Shown: one piece after another, positions 44,226 to 54,655 of the stretch | Layout: every line of letters starts with the position of its first letter | Numbering within the stretch: position 1 is the stretch's first letter | Program-made: the position numbers and the translations under genes | Source of the DNA: Torymus aiolomorphi | Taxonomy: Eukaryota > Arthropoda > Insecta > Hymenoptera > Torymidae | Direction: 5' to 3' | Assembly (NCBI GenBank): GCA_036365515.1 | Contig: CM070876.1 | Location: 136,421,894 to 136,485,893, forward strand | Length of the DNA: 64,000 bases | Notes under the pieces: model-generated | What the model was told of the DNA's origin: nothing | Database searches by the model: none | Seen by the model: only the letters and a program-made list of their open reading frames with translations

Positions 44226-46215
44226 TTAAATTCCGAAAAGATCTCTTTCGGGTTTTTTCTGGGATGTGGATGTGGAATTTGTAGAATTAGTTACAATGGG
44301 ACGTGGTGGGAGGGGTGGCAAGGGTCTTAGATTTACAACTCTTCTTGGTTTAAACTCTTGTAATTCGTGTTCTTCTATTTTTATAGAATGGTTTTCTTTT
44401 AATGGCATAGATATGGTAGGTTTCGTTACTACTATTTCCTGAAGTTCGCTCGCCATATCTCTTCTATTTCTAAAATGTTGTCCTTCCGTATCATTTATCT
44501 TGTTCAACACTACTAATAAGTGTGTGTTTTTGGAGTGTATATCCTCTTATTATCAGATCTACTATCATCTTCGTTAACTGCATTATTATTAATGTCATAA
44601 TGATTCCTGAGCTTATTGTTCCATATTCTTCATATTTTTCTATTATTTTATTCTAAGTGCTTTCAGCAATATGAGTGACTATTTTTTCTGTTAGAAAATT
44701 TCTCATCAAGTCATCTTTTGCAGAATTTGCACTTTGTGTGAATTTTGCTATGGTATTTACGATGGATTTCTTTTCCATTGGAAAGAGTAATCTTTCCTCG
44801 AATTTTTCCAGATCTTGTTGTGTATATATTCCACTTGTTGCTAAGGAATTCAGTTTTCCGGTATCCAGTTTTTGATAATTTTAGGCTTGAAAACAGTGAT
44901 ATTTTTCTCTATTTTCCTCGGCGTAGGCGTCAAACTTATCCAGTTATTGTCTACCTTATAATAAGGCGGAATTATTGAATCACACTCGATCTGTGTTCCT
45001 GTTCTGATCAAAATATGTGTTTTCGGCGTCAGAAACCAAGTAGTGTTTCCTGATATTACGGGAAGTCCCTCGTAACACTCCTTCGTATGGTGAATTTTTA
45101 CATTAATCGGGGTACATTTTATTATGTGTACCACCTCTACTGCAAGTCTAGCAATATATCCTGGCTTCATAACATTATAAGCAAATTCATCTGGGAAATT
45201 TGATGTGAGGGATAAGGAATTTTGGATTTCTTTTCTCTCTAACTCGCACATTTTTGTTAAAATATTTAAATATAAACTTTTAAATTGCGCCCGAAAATGT
45301 TTTTCTACATGTACAAATTTCGCATTTGTATACGCAAAAATATCTATATTAATTAGATCTCGCTGTGACTCACATCATTATCGAATAAAATGTTTACATT
45401 ACTTTTTTCGTAAATAAATAATTTAGGATGTTCTGTTTTCGTTATAATTCTGTCGCAAAACCTAATATTTTCGTTTAAAGAAAAAGATATATCATAAGTA
45501 TTTATTGTATACATTACTTCCTGATTTGGTGATAATGTTTTTGTTACGGTGCCTTTAAATAAAACATCGTATTTATTGTCAAAACAATTTTCGTTTGGAA
45601 CATGCGACCAAAATGCATAACCGGCTTGCGCGTCTATGCAACGTTCGTTCGAGAATTTGCATGTTGTTCCCGAGTTTAAATGTAATTTATTATTGTTTAA
45701 GTTTACTTCTGCATATTCTTCCATGAGCGTAATTTTTATGAAGCCTTGAACAAGAACATTATCCCAACCTCCATAATCATCCGCGTAGGTGCCTCCTGAA
45801 CAAGATTTCCCTTCGATTTTTCCTGCTAGATCGATTCCTACTGTTTTAGTCTCATGTCTCATTTATTTTAATATTCGCTATTGTGTGAGAATTGTCATAT
45901 TTAAATTTATAAATATTCTTGTAAACCGTTTTCAACTGGACCTAAATGACTGAATATTCCGCAGTGATATATTGTTCGTCTTATTTCTATTCTACATTGA
46001 ATTACATAACTTGTTTTGAATTCCGCTAATTGTAATAATTCTATGGTTGTATTAGATACTTGCAAATCTTCTTCATGGAAATCGCATTCCCCGGTATCCA
46101 CTAAGGAGTATGTTTTTACTGCTGGATCAGCAGAGCCGCAGTTGAATCCAATTATGGCTTTATTATATTTGATGAAGGTTAAAATTATGAAAATTTTTAA
46201 TAATATTTTCTCCAT
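44226..46215 (-). pseudogene. Gyp-2 envelope-like glycoprotein, in four pieces
   Basis: Open pieces lie at 45907-46215, 45353-45862, 44850-45251 and 44226-44510. The first starts with a hydrophobic, signal-peptide-like stretch of about 20 residues and has FNCGSADP, a Cys-rich pattern and YHCGIFSH. The later pieces hold further Cys pairs (GKSCSGGTY, CTPINVKI, HTKECYEGLPV) and a proline-rich tail (LRPLPPLPPRP). The pattern resembles the glycoproteins of chuvirus-like agents rather than the baculovirus-F-type env of classical errantiviruses; this is from memory and needs a search. The pol end and env start overlap by 19 nt. Stops and shifts between the pieces make it non-functional. Confidence 0.6.
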
Positions 46216-47202
46216 TTCCTAAAACAGAAAGTTGTTTTACTATTTTTTTTGCCGTTAACAAGACTTAATTTATTTGAGTGTACAGTTTTTGCTTTTCCTT
46301 TATAATTAATAGTGATACTGCTATTTTCATTTATTTTTAATATGTCAAAAGGGCTCTGGTAATGATCTTTTTCAAGTTTACCCGGTTTTGGCTCTTTAAT
46401 TAACCATACTTTACCACCCTTATCAAACTGTACTGGGTTTATAAATTTATCGTAATAATTTTTGGATTTTTCCTTTGAAACTATTAAATTTCCCCTTGCT
46501 ATTTGAGCAATTTCTCTCATGTTTTTAATTAATTTTTCTAAGTATCCGTTATATGTAGGCAATAATTCTGATTTCTTAATTGGTTCGCTAGATGGAATTC
46601 TAGCAGGAGAAGCAAAAACTATTTCGTACGGTGTAAATTTGTGGCTACTGTGTACGCTCGTATTGTAATGAAATTGTGCGAATTCTAAAAATTCATCCCA
46701 TTCGTATTTTTTTGTTGAAAAATTTTTAAGATATTCACATAATGGGTGATGAGCTCTTTCTAGAGCCCCGTTAGATTGTGGGGAAAAAGCTGTTGTTTCG
46801 ATCTTATCAAATTTAAATCTTTTTGCTATTTGTTTCATCATTGTGCTAGTAAAATTTGTTCCCCTGTCCGTTAATACTATTTTAGGTGATCCAAAAATAC
46901 ATATGAATCTTTTTATAAAGGCATCTGATACCGATTCTGCCGTTTGATCTTTTAAACATGTTAGAATTATGAATTTCGATAATTGATCCTGAATAGATAA
47001 TATATATTTATTGTTATTTTTTGTAATATTAAATGGTCCTACTATATCCATAGCAATCTTGTCAAATGTTTTTATTGGTGTGTCTGTTATAATCATAGGT
47101 TGTTTAGTTTTTTTCCGTTTTAGTTTATTTCTTTGACAGTCATCGCAATTCTTTATTCTGTTTTGAATATCCGATTTTAAATTTTCCCAAAAATATTCTT
47201 CT
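46197..47202 (-). pseudogene. Gyp-2 integrase core and C-terminus
   Basis: The frame opens at the MITE junction with EEYFWENLK and the CC half of the zinc domain (NCDDCQRN). The core shows AMDIVGPFN (first Asp), IVLTDRGTNF (second Asp) and SNGALERAH (Glu). WDEFLEFAQFHYNTSVHSS, a FDKGGKVWLIKEP segment and a basic C-terminus follow. All three catalytic acids are present. The integrase inserts cDNA into chromosomal DNA. The N-terminal HH half lies on the other side of the MITE, at about 47350-47390. Confidence 0.9.
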
Positions 47203-47206
47203 TTAA

Positions 47207-47345
47207 CCTTTATAGGACCGGGATTTGAGCTGCTCTATCCCCCATAGAAAACCCATGAAAAAGGTATCTCATATCATAGATTCATCATGGGTAAAGTGTC
47301 GAACATAGGTTGAGACAGTATACTGGCTTTCCGGTCCTCTAAAGG
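47207..47345. mobile_element. PB-MITE copy 2 inside Gyp-2 integrase (139 bp)
   Basis: Inverted ends CCTTTATAGGACC and GGTCCTCTAAAGG are flanked by TTAA at 47203-47206 and 47346-47349. Deleting the element and one TTAA brings the HHCC zinc domain back into one frame, so the insertion is precise. Related to 25790-25938. Confidence 0.92.
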
Positions 47346-48412
47346 TTAATTCTGTTATAAGTTCGATTTACACCGGAATGCCCTCCTATTGTAGGAGAGT
47401 GATACATATTGAAAATTCTGTCGCTATCTGTATTTTGTATATAGTTGACGTTATTTGAACATATTATTATCTTTATATTCGAGTCGTTAAAAATTTGTTT
47501 TAAAATTTCTTCTATCTCTATCTGACTTATATTTAAAATTTCAATATTTTTTGATATACTAAAAATAGATATTTTTTTCCTAATTAATATTTCTTTTAAT
47601 ATTCTGAATAACTTTACTAAATTTTCCTTAACGATGCTTGATGTCATTGATATATCGAGACATAAAATAAATAATTTCCTATTTCCAATATTAATAATAT
47701 CAATTTCCCCCTTTTTTAGACTTGTATTTATTTTTAGATTTTTATTTTTTATTAATAAATCAGTATTTTCGTCTAGTGATTTATAATCTTGTGTTACTAA
47801 ATGTACAATGTTGTTATTTCTGAATTGAATTGAATTTTTTGAATATACTACATTGTCGCGTTTTTGTTTCTCAATTATATTATTTGTAGTACTTCCGTCT
47901 CTTTTTCCATTATTTCTGGTATGTGTTTTATTCGGTTTCCTTGGTCTGCCTCGTTTTGTTTTCATTTCTATCCGACTATCATTTAAAATCTTGATTTTGT
48001 CGTCATGATTCATTTGACTTGTTAATTCTATAATTTTATTTGATTCTCTTTTCTTTTGTGCTCTTGTAACTACAAATATTTCTATCGGATTTCGCGATAA
48101 TGCATCTGCATTTGCATTTTGTTTTCGTGGTTTGTAGATAACATCAAATTCATAATCTGATAATTTGAGTCTCCATTTTTGCACTCTAGTATTATTGTCA
48201 GCTGATTTTAGCCATAAAAGTGGTTTATGATCCGTAACTATTGTGAACCTTGTTCCGTAAATATAGTTTCTAAACATTTTTATTGCGAACATGATAGCTA
48301 AAGCTTCCTTTTCGTATGTGTGATATTTCAGTTCCGCCTTATGTAAACTTCTTGATGCGTAAGCTACTGCCGGATCTTTACCTATTTCACCTTGAGATAA
48401 AATTGCACCCAA
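47339..48412 (-). pseudogene. Gyp-2 RNase H, tether and integrase N-terminus
   Basis: It starts with GAILSQGEIGKDPAVAYASRSL and has YEKEALAIMFAIKMFRNYI (catalytic Glu), IVTDHKPLLWL (Asp) and KQNANADALSR (Asp), the Gypsy RNase H pattern. A long Lys/Asn/Ile-rich spacer of about 200 aa follows, larger than usual, including RGRPRKPNKTH, which looks like an AT-hook. The frame then reaches the integrase HH half (MYHSPTIGGHSGVNRTYNR), where the MITE cuts it. It is frameshifted relative to RT near 48440. Confidence 0.88.
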
Positions 48413-49224
48413 AGCAAAATTCGAAGCATCGCTCGTGATAATGGTTCGTCAAATCGCGGATACAGCAAAACTGGGGCTTTACAGAGTGTTTCTTTTACAT
48501 TATTGAAAGCCTTTTCTTGATCTATTCCCCAAATGAATTTCTCATCTTTTTCTAGCAAAATATTTAAAGGTTTAGTTATTTTTGCATAGTTTTTTATAAA
48601 CCTTCTATAGTAGTTTGAGAGTCCTAAAAACTCTCGAATATTCTTAACATTTTTTGGTGTCGGGAAGTTTTTTACTGCTTCGACCTTTTTTGGATCGGGT
48701 TTGATACCATCTCTGCTTATAATATGTCCTAAATAACAAACTTCTTCCTTAAAAAATTCACATTTCTCGGGTTCTAATTTTAAATTTGCTTCTCGTAATT
48801 TTTGTGCTACTGCTTTAAATCTTTCGTTTGCTTCTTTCACAGTTTTTCCAAAAATGATTATATCGTCGATAAACACAAAGCATATTTTACCGATCAAATC
48901 GCCTAAAACCGTATTCAGAACTCTTCGAAACGTATGCGGTGAATTTCTCAATCCGAAAGGTAATACGCGAAATTCAAAACGTCGTAAAGGATTTATTCTA
49001 AACGCTGTTTTATGTATATCATTTAGTTTCATAGGTACTTGGTGAAAACCCGATTTTAAATCTATGACATGATAGAATTCAGTTTTTCCTAGTTGATCGA
49101 ATATTTCTATAATATATGGAAGTAAATATGGATCTGGAATTGTTTTTTCATTTAGTTTCCTATAATCTATAACTAAACGCCATCGTTTTTGTCCGTCTGT
49201 TAGTTGCTTTTTGCTACAATCCAT
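48382..49224 (-). pseudogene. Gyp-2 reverse transcriptase
   Basis: The RT blocks appear in order: KRWRLVIDYRKLNEKTI, FYHVIDLKSGFHQVPM (palm Asp), FRVLPFGLRNSPHTFRRVLN, CFVFIDDIIIFGKT (catalytic FIDD), LEPEKCEFFKEEVCYLGHII and REFLGLSNYYRRFIKNYAKI. This is a near-complete Gypsy RT of the 17.6/297 type. One frameshift lies at an A-run near 49210, separating it from the fingers start, and another near 48440 separates it from RNase H. Catalytic residues are kept; only continuity is lost. Confidence 0.93.
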
Positions 49225-50237
49225 GCTGGAGCGTTAAAAGCACTTTTTGAGTTTCTTACTAGATTATTTGTTATTAATTTTTGAGTTTCCTCTATTGCTA
49301 TTTCCTTTAATTTGTGTGGTAAAGGAAATTGTTTTACATATACGGGTTTATCGTCTGTTAAATTTATTTCATGTTGTTCCACATTACATGATCCTAAACC
49401 ATCTCCCTCTAACCAAAATATATCTTTATTTTCCAAAACTAGGTCCCTAATCGTTGTTTTAATATTTTCAGGCAATTCTTGATAACATATTTTTTCTAAT
49501 AATTTTCCTTCTCGAGTAACCCCTTTTAAATCTTGTATTGAATCATCGTCCTCTATAAAATTTATTGATCCTAAATTTAAAATCTTATTCTCATTTATGT
49601 TAAAGTCCTCTATTATTTGAAACCCCTCTGGTAGATTGTCTATTTCATAAAAGATAAAATCATATTCTTTTTCATTTCCATAAAGTTTATTATACTCTTC
49701 TAAATCTACTTCAATCTTCCTATTAATTATTGTCAAAAATTGTTTGTAGTCTATTGATCCGATTTCCTCAAAATCAATTGCCTGATCATTATTTTCAATA
49801 GCAATATTAATATTATTTATTAATGATCTAATATTATTTTCGCTGTCTTCCAGAATTTTTCCATAATGTAAATCATTTATATTTTTTGATAAAATTTCAT
49901 TTAACATTTTCTGTTGCAAATCTTCCTTTTCTTCTTCCTTTAATATTGGAATTGTATTTAAAATTTTTATTACGTCATCGTAAAATGTTATTTCCGATGT
50001 TATATCCACTTCACTTTTACTGATTAACTCGGGTTCATAAGATATTGAACAGGATAACTTTCCAACCTCCTCATCAATTTGCAAATTCTCGGTTTGTTCA
50101 TTCAATAATTGTACTTCTTGTTGATTATCTTTATGAATTGTAGGGTTTAATTTTTTTGCTTCATCGGTATTTTGCAGTATTTCCCTTAAAACTTCTTTTT
50201 GTTGCATCGTTATTGTTGATTTCTTTACTTCATCCAA
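49200..50237 (-). pseudogene. Gyp-2 protease-RT linker and RT fingers start
   Basis: A 345-aa frame, very acidic (Glu, Asp, Asn, Ile), ending in the RT N-terminus (LTDDKPVYVKQFPLPHKLK, LVRNSKSAFNAPAWIVA). Between protease and RT such a long acidic spacer is longer than in typical Gypsy elements. It has no recognised domain. It closes at the A-run frameshift near 49210. Upstream, the link to the protease (50429-50656) is also broken. Confidence 0.75.
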
Positions 50238-50428
50238 TTTTTTTTAATTTCCCGTTATCATATTAAGATTATGGTTTAATTTGTGAGCTGGTTTGAGTTT
50301 AATTTTGTTATCATTTATTTGTAAATAACCTTCGTCCAGTCTTAATTTTTATTCAGTAAGAATTTTGATTCCTAAAATTCCGTCGTAAGGTAGACAAAAA
50401 TTTTGTGGTGCGACATGAAACTCAATAT

Positions 50429-50656
50429 TTAGTCCATAATGTTTATTTTTATTTCTCCTAATGTTTCGATCGTCCTATCTGTGATATCCGATAAATGAAT
50501 TTTCTTGCTTCCTAAAATTATATTAGAAGGTATCTGATTTCTTTTTATAATATTTAATTGAGCTCCACTATCTACAAGTAAATTACACACTTTACTTGTG
50601 TATGGATTCTCTATTTCAATATACTGCAACGAGTTTTCCAATTTTAGAAAATACAT
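50429..50656 (-). pseudogene. Gyp-2 aspartic protease
   Basis: A 75-aa frame with LLVDSGAQLNIIK, the DSG-type catalytic motif of retropepsins, followed by a typical beta-rich segment and an ETLGEIKI strand. It would process Gag-Pol as a dimer. The frame is cut on both sides: the flap/second-half region continues out of frame towards 50250 and the Gag linker upstream is open in another frame. Confidence 0.8.
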
Positions 50657-50994
50657 TGCAATTTTTGTCGCTGTTATCTTTCCCTGTGTTTGCTCTTTTT
50701 CAACGTTATTTATCTCAGATTCATCAGGATCAAATAAATTTATTTCAATGGCATCTGTATTTTCAGCTTTATTAAGTGTTTGATTTTCTGTAATATTTTG
50801 AGTTGCATTACTTAAATTCTTTGAGACTAATAAATCGATGTCCGTAATCGTCCTATCATTGCTATTTATGTTTATGAGTTTATCCTCATTAACTGTATTT
50901 ATTTTAATATCTGCGCTATTTTCGAGTGGTTTTTTTATTAACCACTTATTTCCAGAAGAATTTATTAGTTTTCCGAATTTTTTTGTTCATAGTT

Positions 50995-51960
50995 TGGTTT
51001 TTTGAAATATTCCTCTAAAGAATGCGTTGTGCTTTTGCAAATATTGCAAAACCTTTCTATCCTACGTTCTATATCTCTTAATATAAAGCAGTTTTCCATT
51101 GTATGACCCTTTCTTTTACAGTACGCACAGGTTGGTATCATCTCTGTTTTCTGTAATTTCCTACAATTTACTATCTCGTGTCCTTACATTTTGCAAAATT
51201 GACAGTATTGTTTTTTTCCGTTTCGTGTATTTATTTGTTCGTTAAAATTCGTATTCCTTGGGTGATAATTTTGCTGTTGGGTTTTATTGAATTCGTTTGT
51301 ATTTCTTGAATTGCTTTGTGTATAATACGTGTATTTATTCTCTAAGTTTCTATAGTTTGGGTTAATATTTGGGTAATTGGTATTCATTTTTGAATTTGTG
51401 TTCCGATCTGGGCAATATGCTGCTGTATGCGTGACCGCCTCGCAAATTCGGCAAGTTATTTTATTTCCAAATGGATGTTGCCTTCCTTGCATAGTCCTAA
51501 CTCCTATCGTCTGGCAATCCGAAGTGTCGTGTCCTTCTAGCGCACAGATCGTACACGAAATCATTTTCCTTGTTACTTGACAATACTTCATTATGTGTCC
51601 GGGTTTATTGCACCTTTGACATACTGCCGACGGGCAGTTCTTCATTGTGTGGCTCGCGTTACCACAGTATTCGCAAAGCTCAGCGACGCTGGCACTTTTT
51701 TCACACACATTCGGACCGTGACCTCTTTCCTTGCATTTCCAGCAGAGTTTAAATTTTTTTATTAGTGGGCAACTTGTAACTGTGTGACCCATTTCTTGGC
51801 AATATTGATAATGAGTTTCTTTTAAGTGATTTAATTTACAAGTATCTATCGAATGTCCCCTTGAACTGCAAAATTTACAAATTAATTCCATTTTCTCTTT
51901 TGCGACATTGCAGAAATATGATAGATGATCTTTATTTTTACAATATACACATTGATGCAT
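50995..51960 (-). pseudogene. Gyp-2 nucleocapsid with an array of CCHC knuckles
   Basis: Eleven knuckle-like units of the form C-x2-C-x4-H-x4-C occur here in sequence, for example CVYCKNKDHLSYFC, CKFCSSRGHSIDTC, CWKCKERGHGPNVC, CEYCGNASHTMKNC, CQRCNKPGHIMKYC, CTICALEGHDTSDC, CRICEAVTHTAAYC and, after a ~55-aa Asn/Tyr-rich linker, CAYCKRKGHTMENC. The third lacks its first Cys, the last lacks its final Cys, and one unit has an in-frame TAA (51184-51186) between its Cys and His halves. Together with one unit in the preceding frame this gives about twelve, against one to three in most retroelement Gags. They bind element RNA. Confidence 0.88.
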
Positions 51961-53107
51961 TGTCGCACAATAGTGCCTCGTGTTCAGAATTCTTACAAAT
52001 TTGGCAATGATATACTCTTGTGGTATTTATATTTGATTTTTCGAAACTATATAATATATCTACGTTATCTGTTCTCATCATAATTCTTTTTTCTGTATTT
52101 GCTTCTAGATCTATTGCTCTTTGTATTGCACTCTGTATCGTTTCGTGTTCTCCTAATGCAAATCGTATTTCACTTTTTAGACCGTCTTTAAAATAATTTA
52201 ATATGTCTGTTTCTAATTGGGTTTTAAAAATTGTAAAATTTCCTTCTGTAATATTTAGTTCTGATGCTTTTAATTCTTTAATTTTGGTACCTATTTCTGT
52301 AATCTTGTTAGCATATTCCAATACTGTTACGTTCGGTTCTTGATTTATTCTAATCAATTTTCCATAAAGTATATGTATATCCTCCTTACTCGGATAAATT
52401 TTACGTATGTATTGAATTAAAACGTCAATAGTAGTAATATTTGCTTTTTTTAGGGCTTTATATGGTTCTCCTTTTAATTTTATTTTCAAAAGTCGGACTA
52501 AGTTTTCTTCATCTGCGTTATCAATAATGTCTTTTGCCTGTTGAAGTCTTTCTATATATTCTTCTGGTTCCATATTTTTTCCATCAAATTCCAGAACTAT
52601 TTTTGCGACATCTTTGAGTGGTAGTTTAAGCTTTTGATTTATCATTTCTGTTTCGAGATTTATTAAATCTCTGTTCATTTGAATTTCTGGCTGTCCGTTA
52701 TTACTTGTATTATTATCTCTAGCTAAAATCAAACTTTGTTCATTAAGTAATCCTTCTATGTCCGTATAGTCGTTTTGCCTGCCGTTTTCAAAATATATTG
52801 AATCCTCAAAAAATGCAGGGCTCTGACTTGGTGTATTCGGTGTATGAAAATTAATTGGTAATGTAATATCCTGTTTTAATTCCGGAATTGATAAATTATT
52901 TATGTTTAATTTTGAAATATCTTGTTTTTGTGAAGGTTCTGTAATATTCTGTGTTTGTTTTAAATTTACTATAGTCTGTGAATCAGTTTCCGTTGGAAAA
53001 TTTAGGTCTGTCTTTGAAGTTGATGGGGAAAATAATCTTTCACTAATTACTTTTGTTTCTGATTTATTTAGTATGTTAACGTAAGTATATGGTTTATTTG
53101 TATTCAA
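51938..53107 (-). pseudogene. Gyp-2 Gag, matrix/capsid part
   Basis: A 389-aa frame beginning MNTNKPYTYVN with a Ser/Thr/Pro/Gln-rich N-terminal third. A capsid-like region follows: PLKDVAKIVLEFDGKNMEPE, EYIERLQQAKDIIDNA, LLKIKLKGEPYKALKKANI and ALGEHETIQSAIQRAIDLE, as in Gypsy Gags (retrotransposon gag family). The first zinc knuckle CQICKNSEHEALLC is at the C-terminus. The frame then shifts by one nucleotide into the knuckle array (22-nt overlap). It forms the particle shell. Confidence 0.88.
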
Positions 53108-53540
53108 TTGATTATTTGGGGGTGATCTTTGAACTTTTGGTTTACTTTGAAAAATTTGTTTATTTATTCTTGTTTATATATTGTAATGTTTCTCTTTTGT
53201 TTTATTATTTTTCCTTTTAAATATTTTATTATTGATTTTTTTTCTCACTTGTCTTATTTTCTTTGACTGCTATTTTTTCCGTATATCTTCTGATTTCAAC
53301 ACTGAGAGAAATTAGGTATAGGAGGCGCTCTAGTACTAGCGCGGCGGACGCACGCCGGCGTTCGTGCGAGCGCGGTGCGAGATTTCGTGCGGCAGCTGCA
53401 CGAAATGAACGGAGTCCGTCTGCTCTAATACGCGAGACAGGACTTACCCGAACTGAAGGCGAATCGCGCTACGATTGGTTGTATCACGGCGCTCGTTTAG
53501 AATTTTTTTTACTATGATTGTTAAAGCACTATTGAAATTA
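53108..53540. other. Gyp-2 leader-like sequence and GC-rich patch
   Basis: T-rich sequence to about 53300 resembles the leader next to the relic at 38500. 53310-53500 is abruptly GC-rich ('gcgcggcggacgcacgccgg'). It could be part of a 5' LTR, but no ends were found and no second copy exists in the window. The 84-residue open frame here is not credible as a gene. Confidence 0.4.
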
Positions 53541-53624
53541 ATAAGTAATAAAGAGGGGTTTAATAATACAAGAACCAATGAAGAACAACATTTGTGTTTA
53601 TTTTATACAAAAATACAAAGATAA

Positions 53625-53903
53625 TTAATAGTTACGAAGGGTAATATTACACACTGTACTACAAACTGTGACGTAAAACTGCATAGTATTCAGTATTTTT
53701 TTTACAGATAATGCGGTGCATGTACATTTTAAATCCTCATATTTTAATAATTTGAATGTATGTGTATCTTCTATTACATATGCGTAATAGTGGTCGTCAA
53801 ATATGGACTCCTCAAAAACTTTTAAATGAAAATATATTTCTTCGTTCATACGGATAATTTTTAGTATCTCACCAAATTCTATTTCGCTATTTCCATTCCA
53901 CAT
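53625..53903 (-). CDS. Uncharacterised 92-aa ORF, possibly a transposon C-terminus
   Basis: The frame reads MWNGNSEIEFGEILKII and ends NITLRNY. AATAAA lies about 20 nt after the stop on the minus strand (near 53600). The protein has alternating hydrophobic and acidic segments, FDDHYYAYVIEDTHTFK and a Cys pair. C-terminal regions of this kind occur in uncharacterised transposon proteins related in style to 14488-15579, but I cannot prove kinship. It could also be a terminal exon, though no acceptor AG is found just upstream. It directly abuts the truncated start of PLE-3. Confidence 0.35.
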   Translation of the reverse strand: MWNGNSEIEFGEILKIIRMNEEIYFHLKVFEESIFDDHYYAYVIEDTHTFKLLKYEDLKCTCTALSVKKILNTMQFYVTVCSTVCNITLRNY

Positions 53904-53978
53904 TCATATTTTGCAATAGATTAAAAATGGACTTACAAAAAACAAAACAATTTATAAAAAACAATTCTGATATCTTAA

Positions 53979-54655
53979 GGGGGCTAGACACCTTCTTTCT
54001 CTGAAATAAGAAGTCACATTTTAATACATAAATGTAAACTAATTATTTCATGCTTTTTACATATAAAAGTGGGTCTATTTACCTTACCTTAAAACTTTCT
54101 CCGATGGGCCTTTTATATGGTCCAGAACCATAGTCATCGATGAAACAAGTTTTTTCACTAACCGTAAGCTTTGAAATTTTCCTGTGGATGGATTGACTCC
54201 AGATTTGAACTAAATTACTCCTGAATAGTATAATTCTCATATGAGTCTAGGGATTTAGGATTAAATGTCGGAAAAAATTTTTACATCAGAAAAATTATGA
54301 AAAAATATAAAAAATTTAAACAAATTAAAAAGAAACTCTTGAAAAACAGCACAATTTTTTTTTTCTCATTAGATCAAAAATCCCTACACTCATATGAGAA
54401 TTATACTATTCAGGAGTAATTTAGTTCAAATCCGGAGTCAATCCATCCACAGGAAAATTTCAAAGCTTACGGTTAGTGAAAAAACTTGTTTCATCGATGA
54501 CTATGATTCTGGACCATATAAAAGGCCCATTGGAGAAAGTTTTAAGGTAAGGTAAATATACCCACTTTTATATGTAAAAAGTATGAAATAATTAGTTTAC
54601 ATTTATGTATTAAAATGTGACTTCTTATTTCAGAGAAAAAAGGTGTCTAGCTCCC
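53979..54655. mobile_element. FB-1 palindromic TTAA element, copy 2 (677 bp)
   Basis: Flanked by TTAA at 53975-53978 and 54656-54659. Nearly identical to 13634-14310, but the asymmetric centre is in the opposite orientation. It sits inside the PLE-3 RT reading frame, and removal with one TTAA leaves the RT frame continuous. Confidence 0.93.

Larger units (their letters stand above)
44226..53107 (-). mobile_element. Gyp-2: Ty3/Gypsy element with gag, pol and envelope-like gene
   Basis: About 8.9 kb on the minus strand in the order Gag matrix/capsid, multi-knuckle nucleocapsid, protease, RT, RNase H, integrase and envelope. Single-nucleotide frameshifts separate most domains, and a 139-bp MITE sits in integrase. 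The reading order and RT/integrase motifs are Gypsy-type, with the env position as in errantiviruses. LTRs are not confidently found. It is best viewed as a recent but dead endogenous retrovirus-like element. Confidence 0.88.

Noticed and set aside
54617..54655. Apparent start codon of the PLE-3 RT
   Set aside because: It lies within the FB-1 element; the true RT frame continues on the other side of the insertion at 53930-53978.
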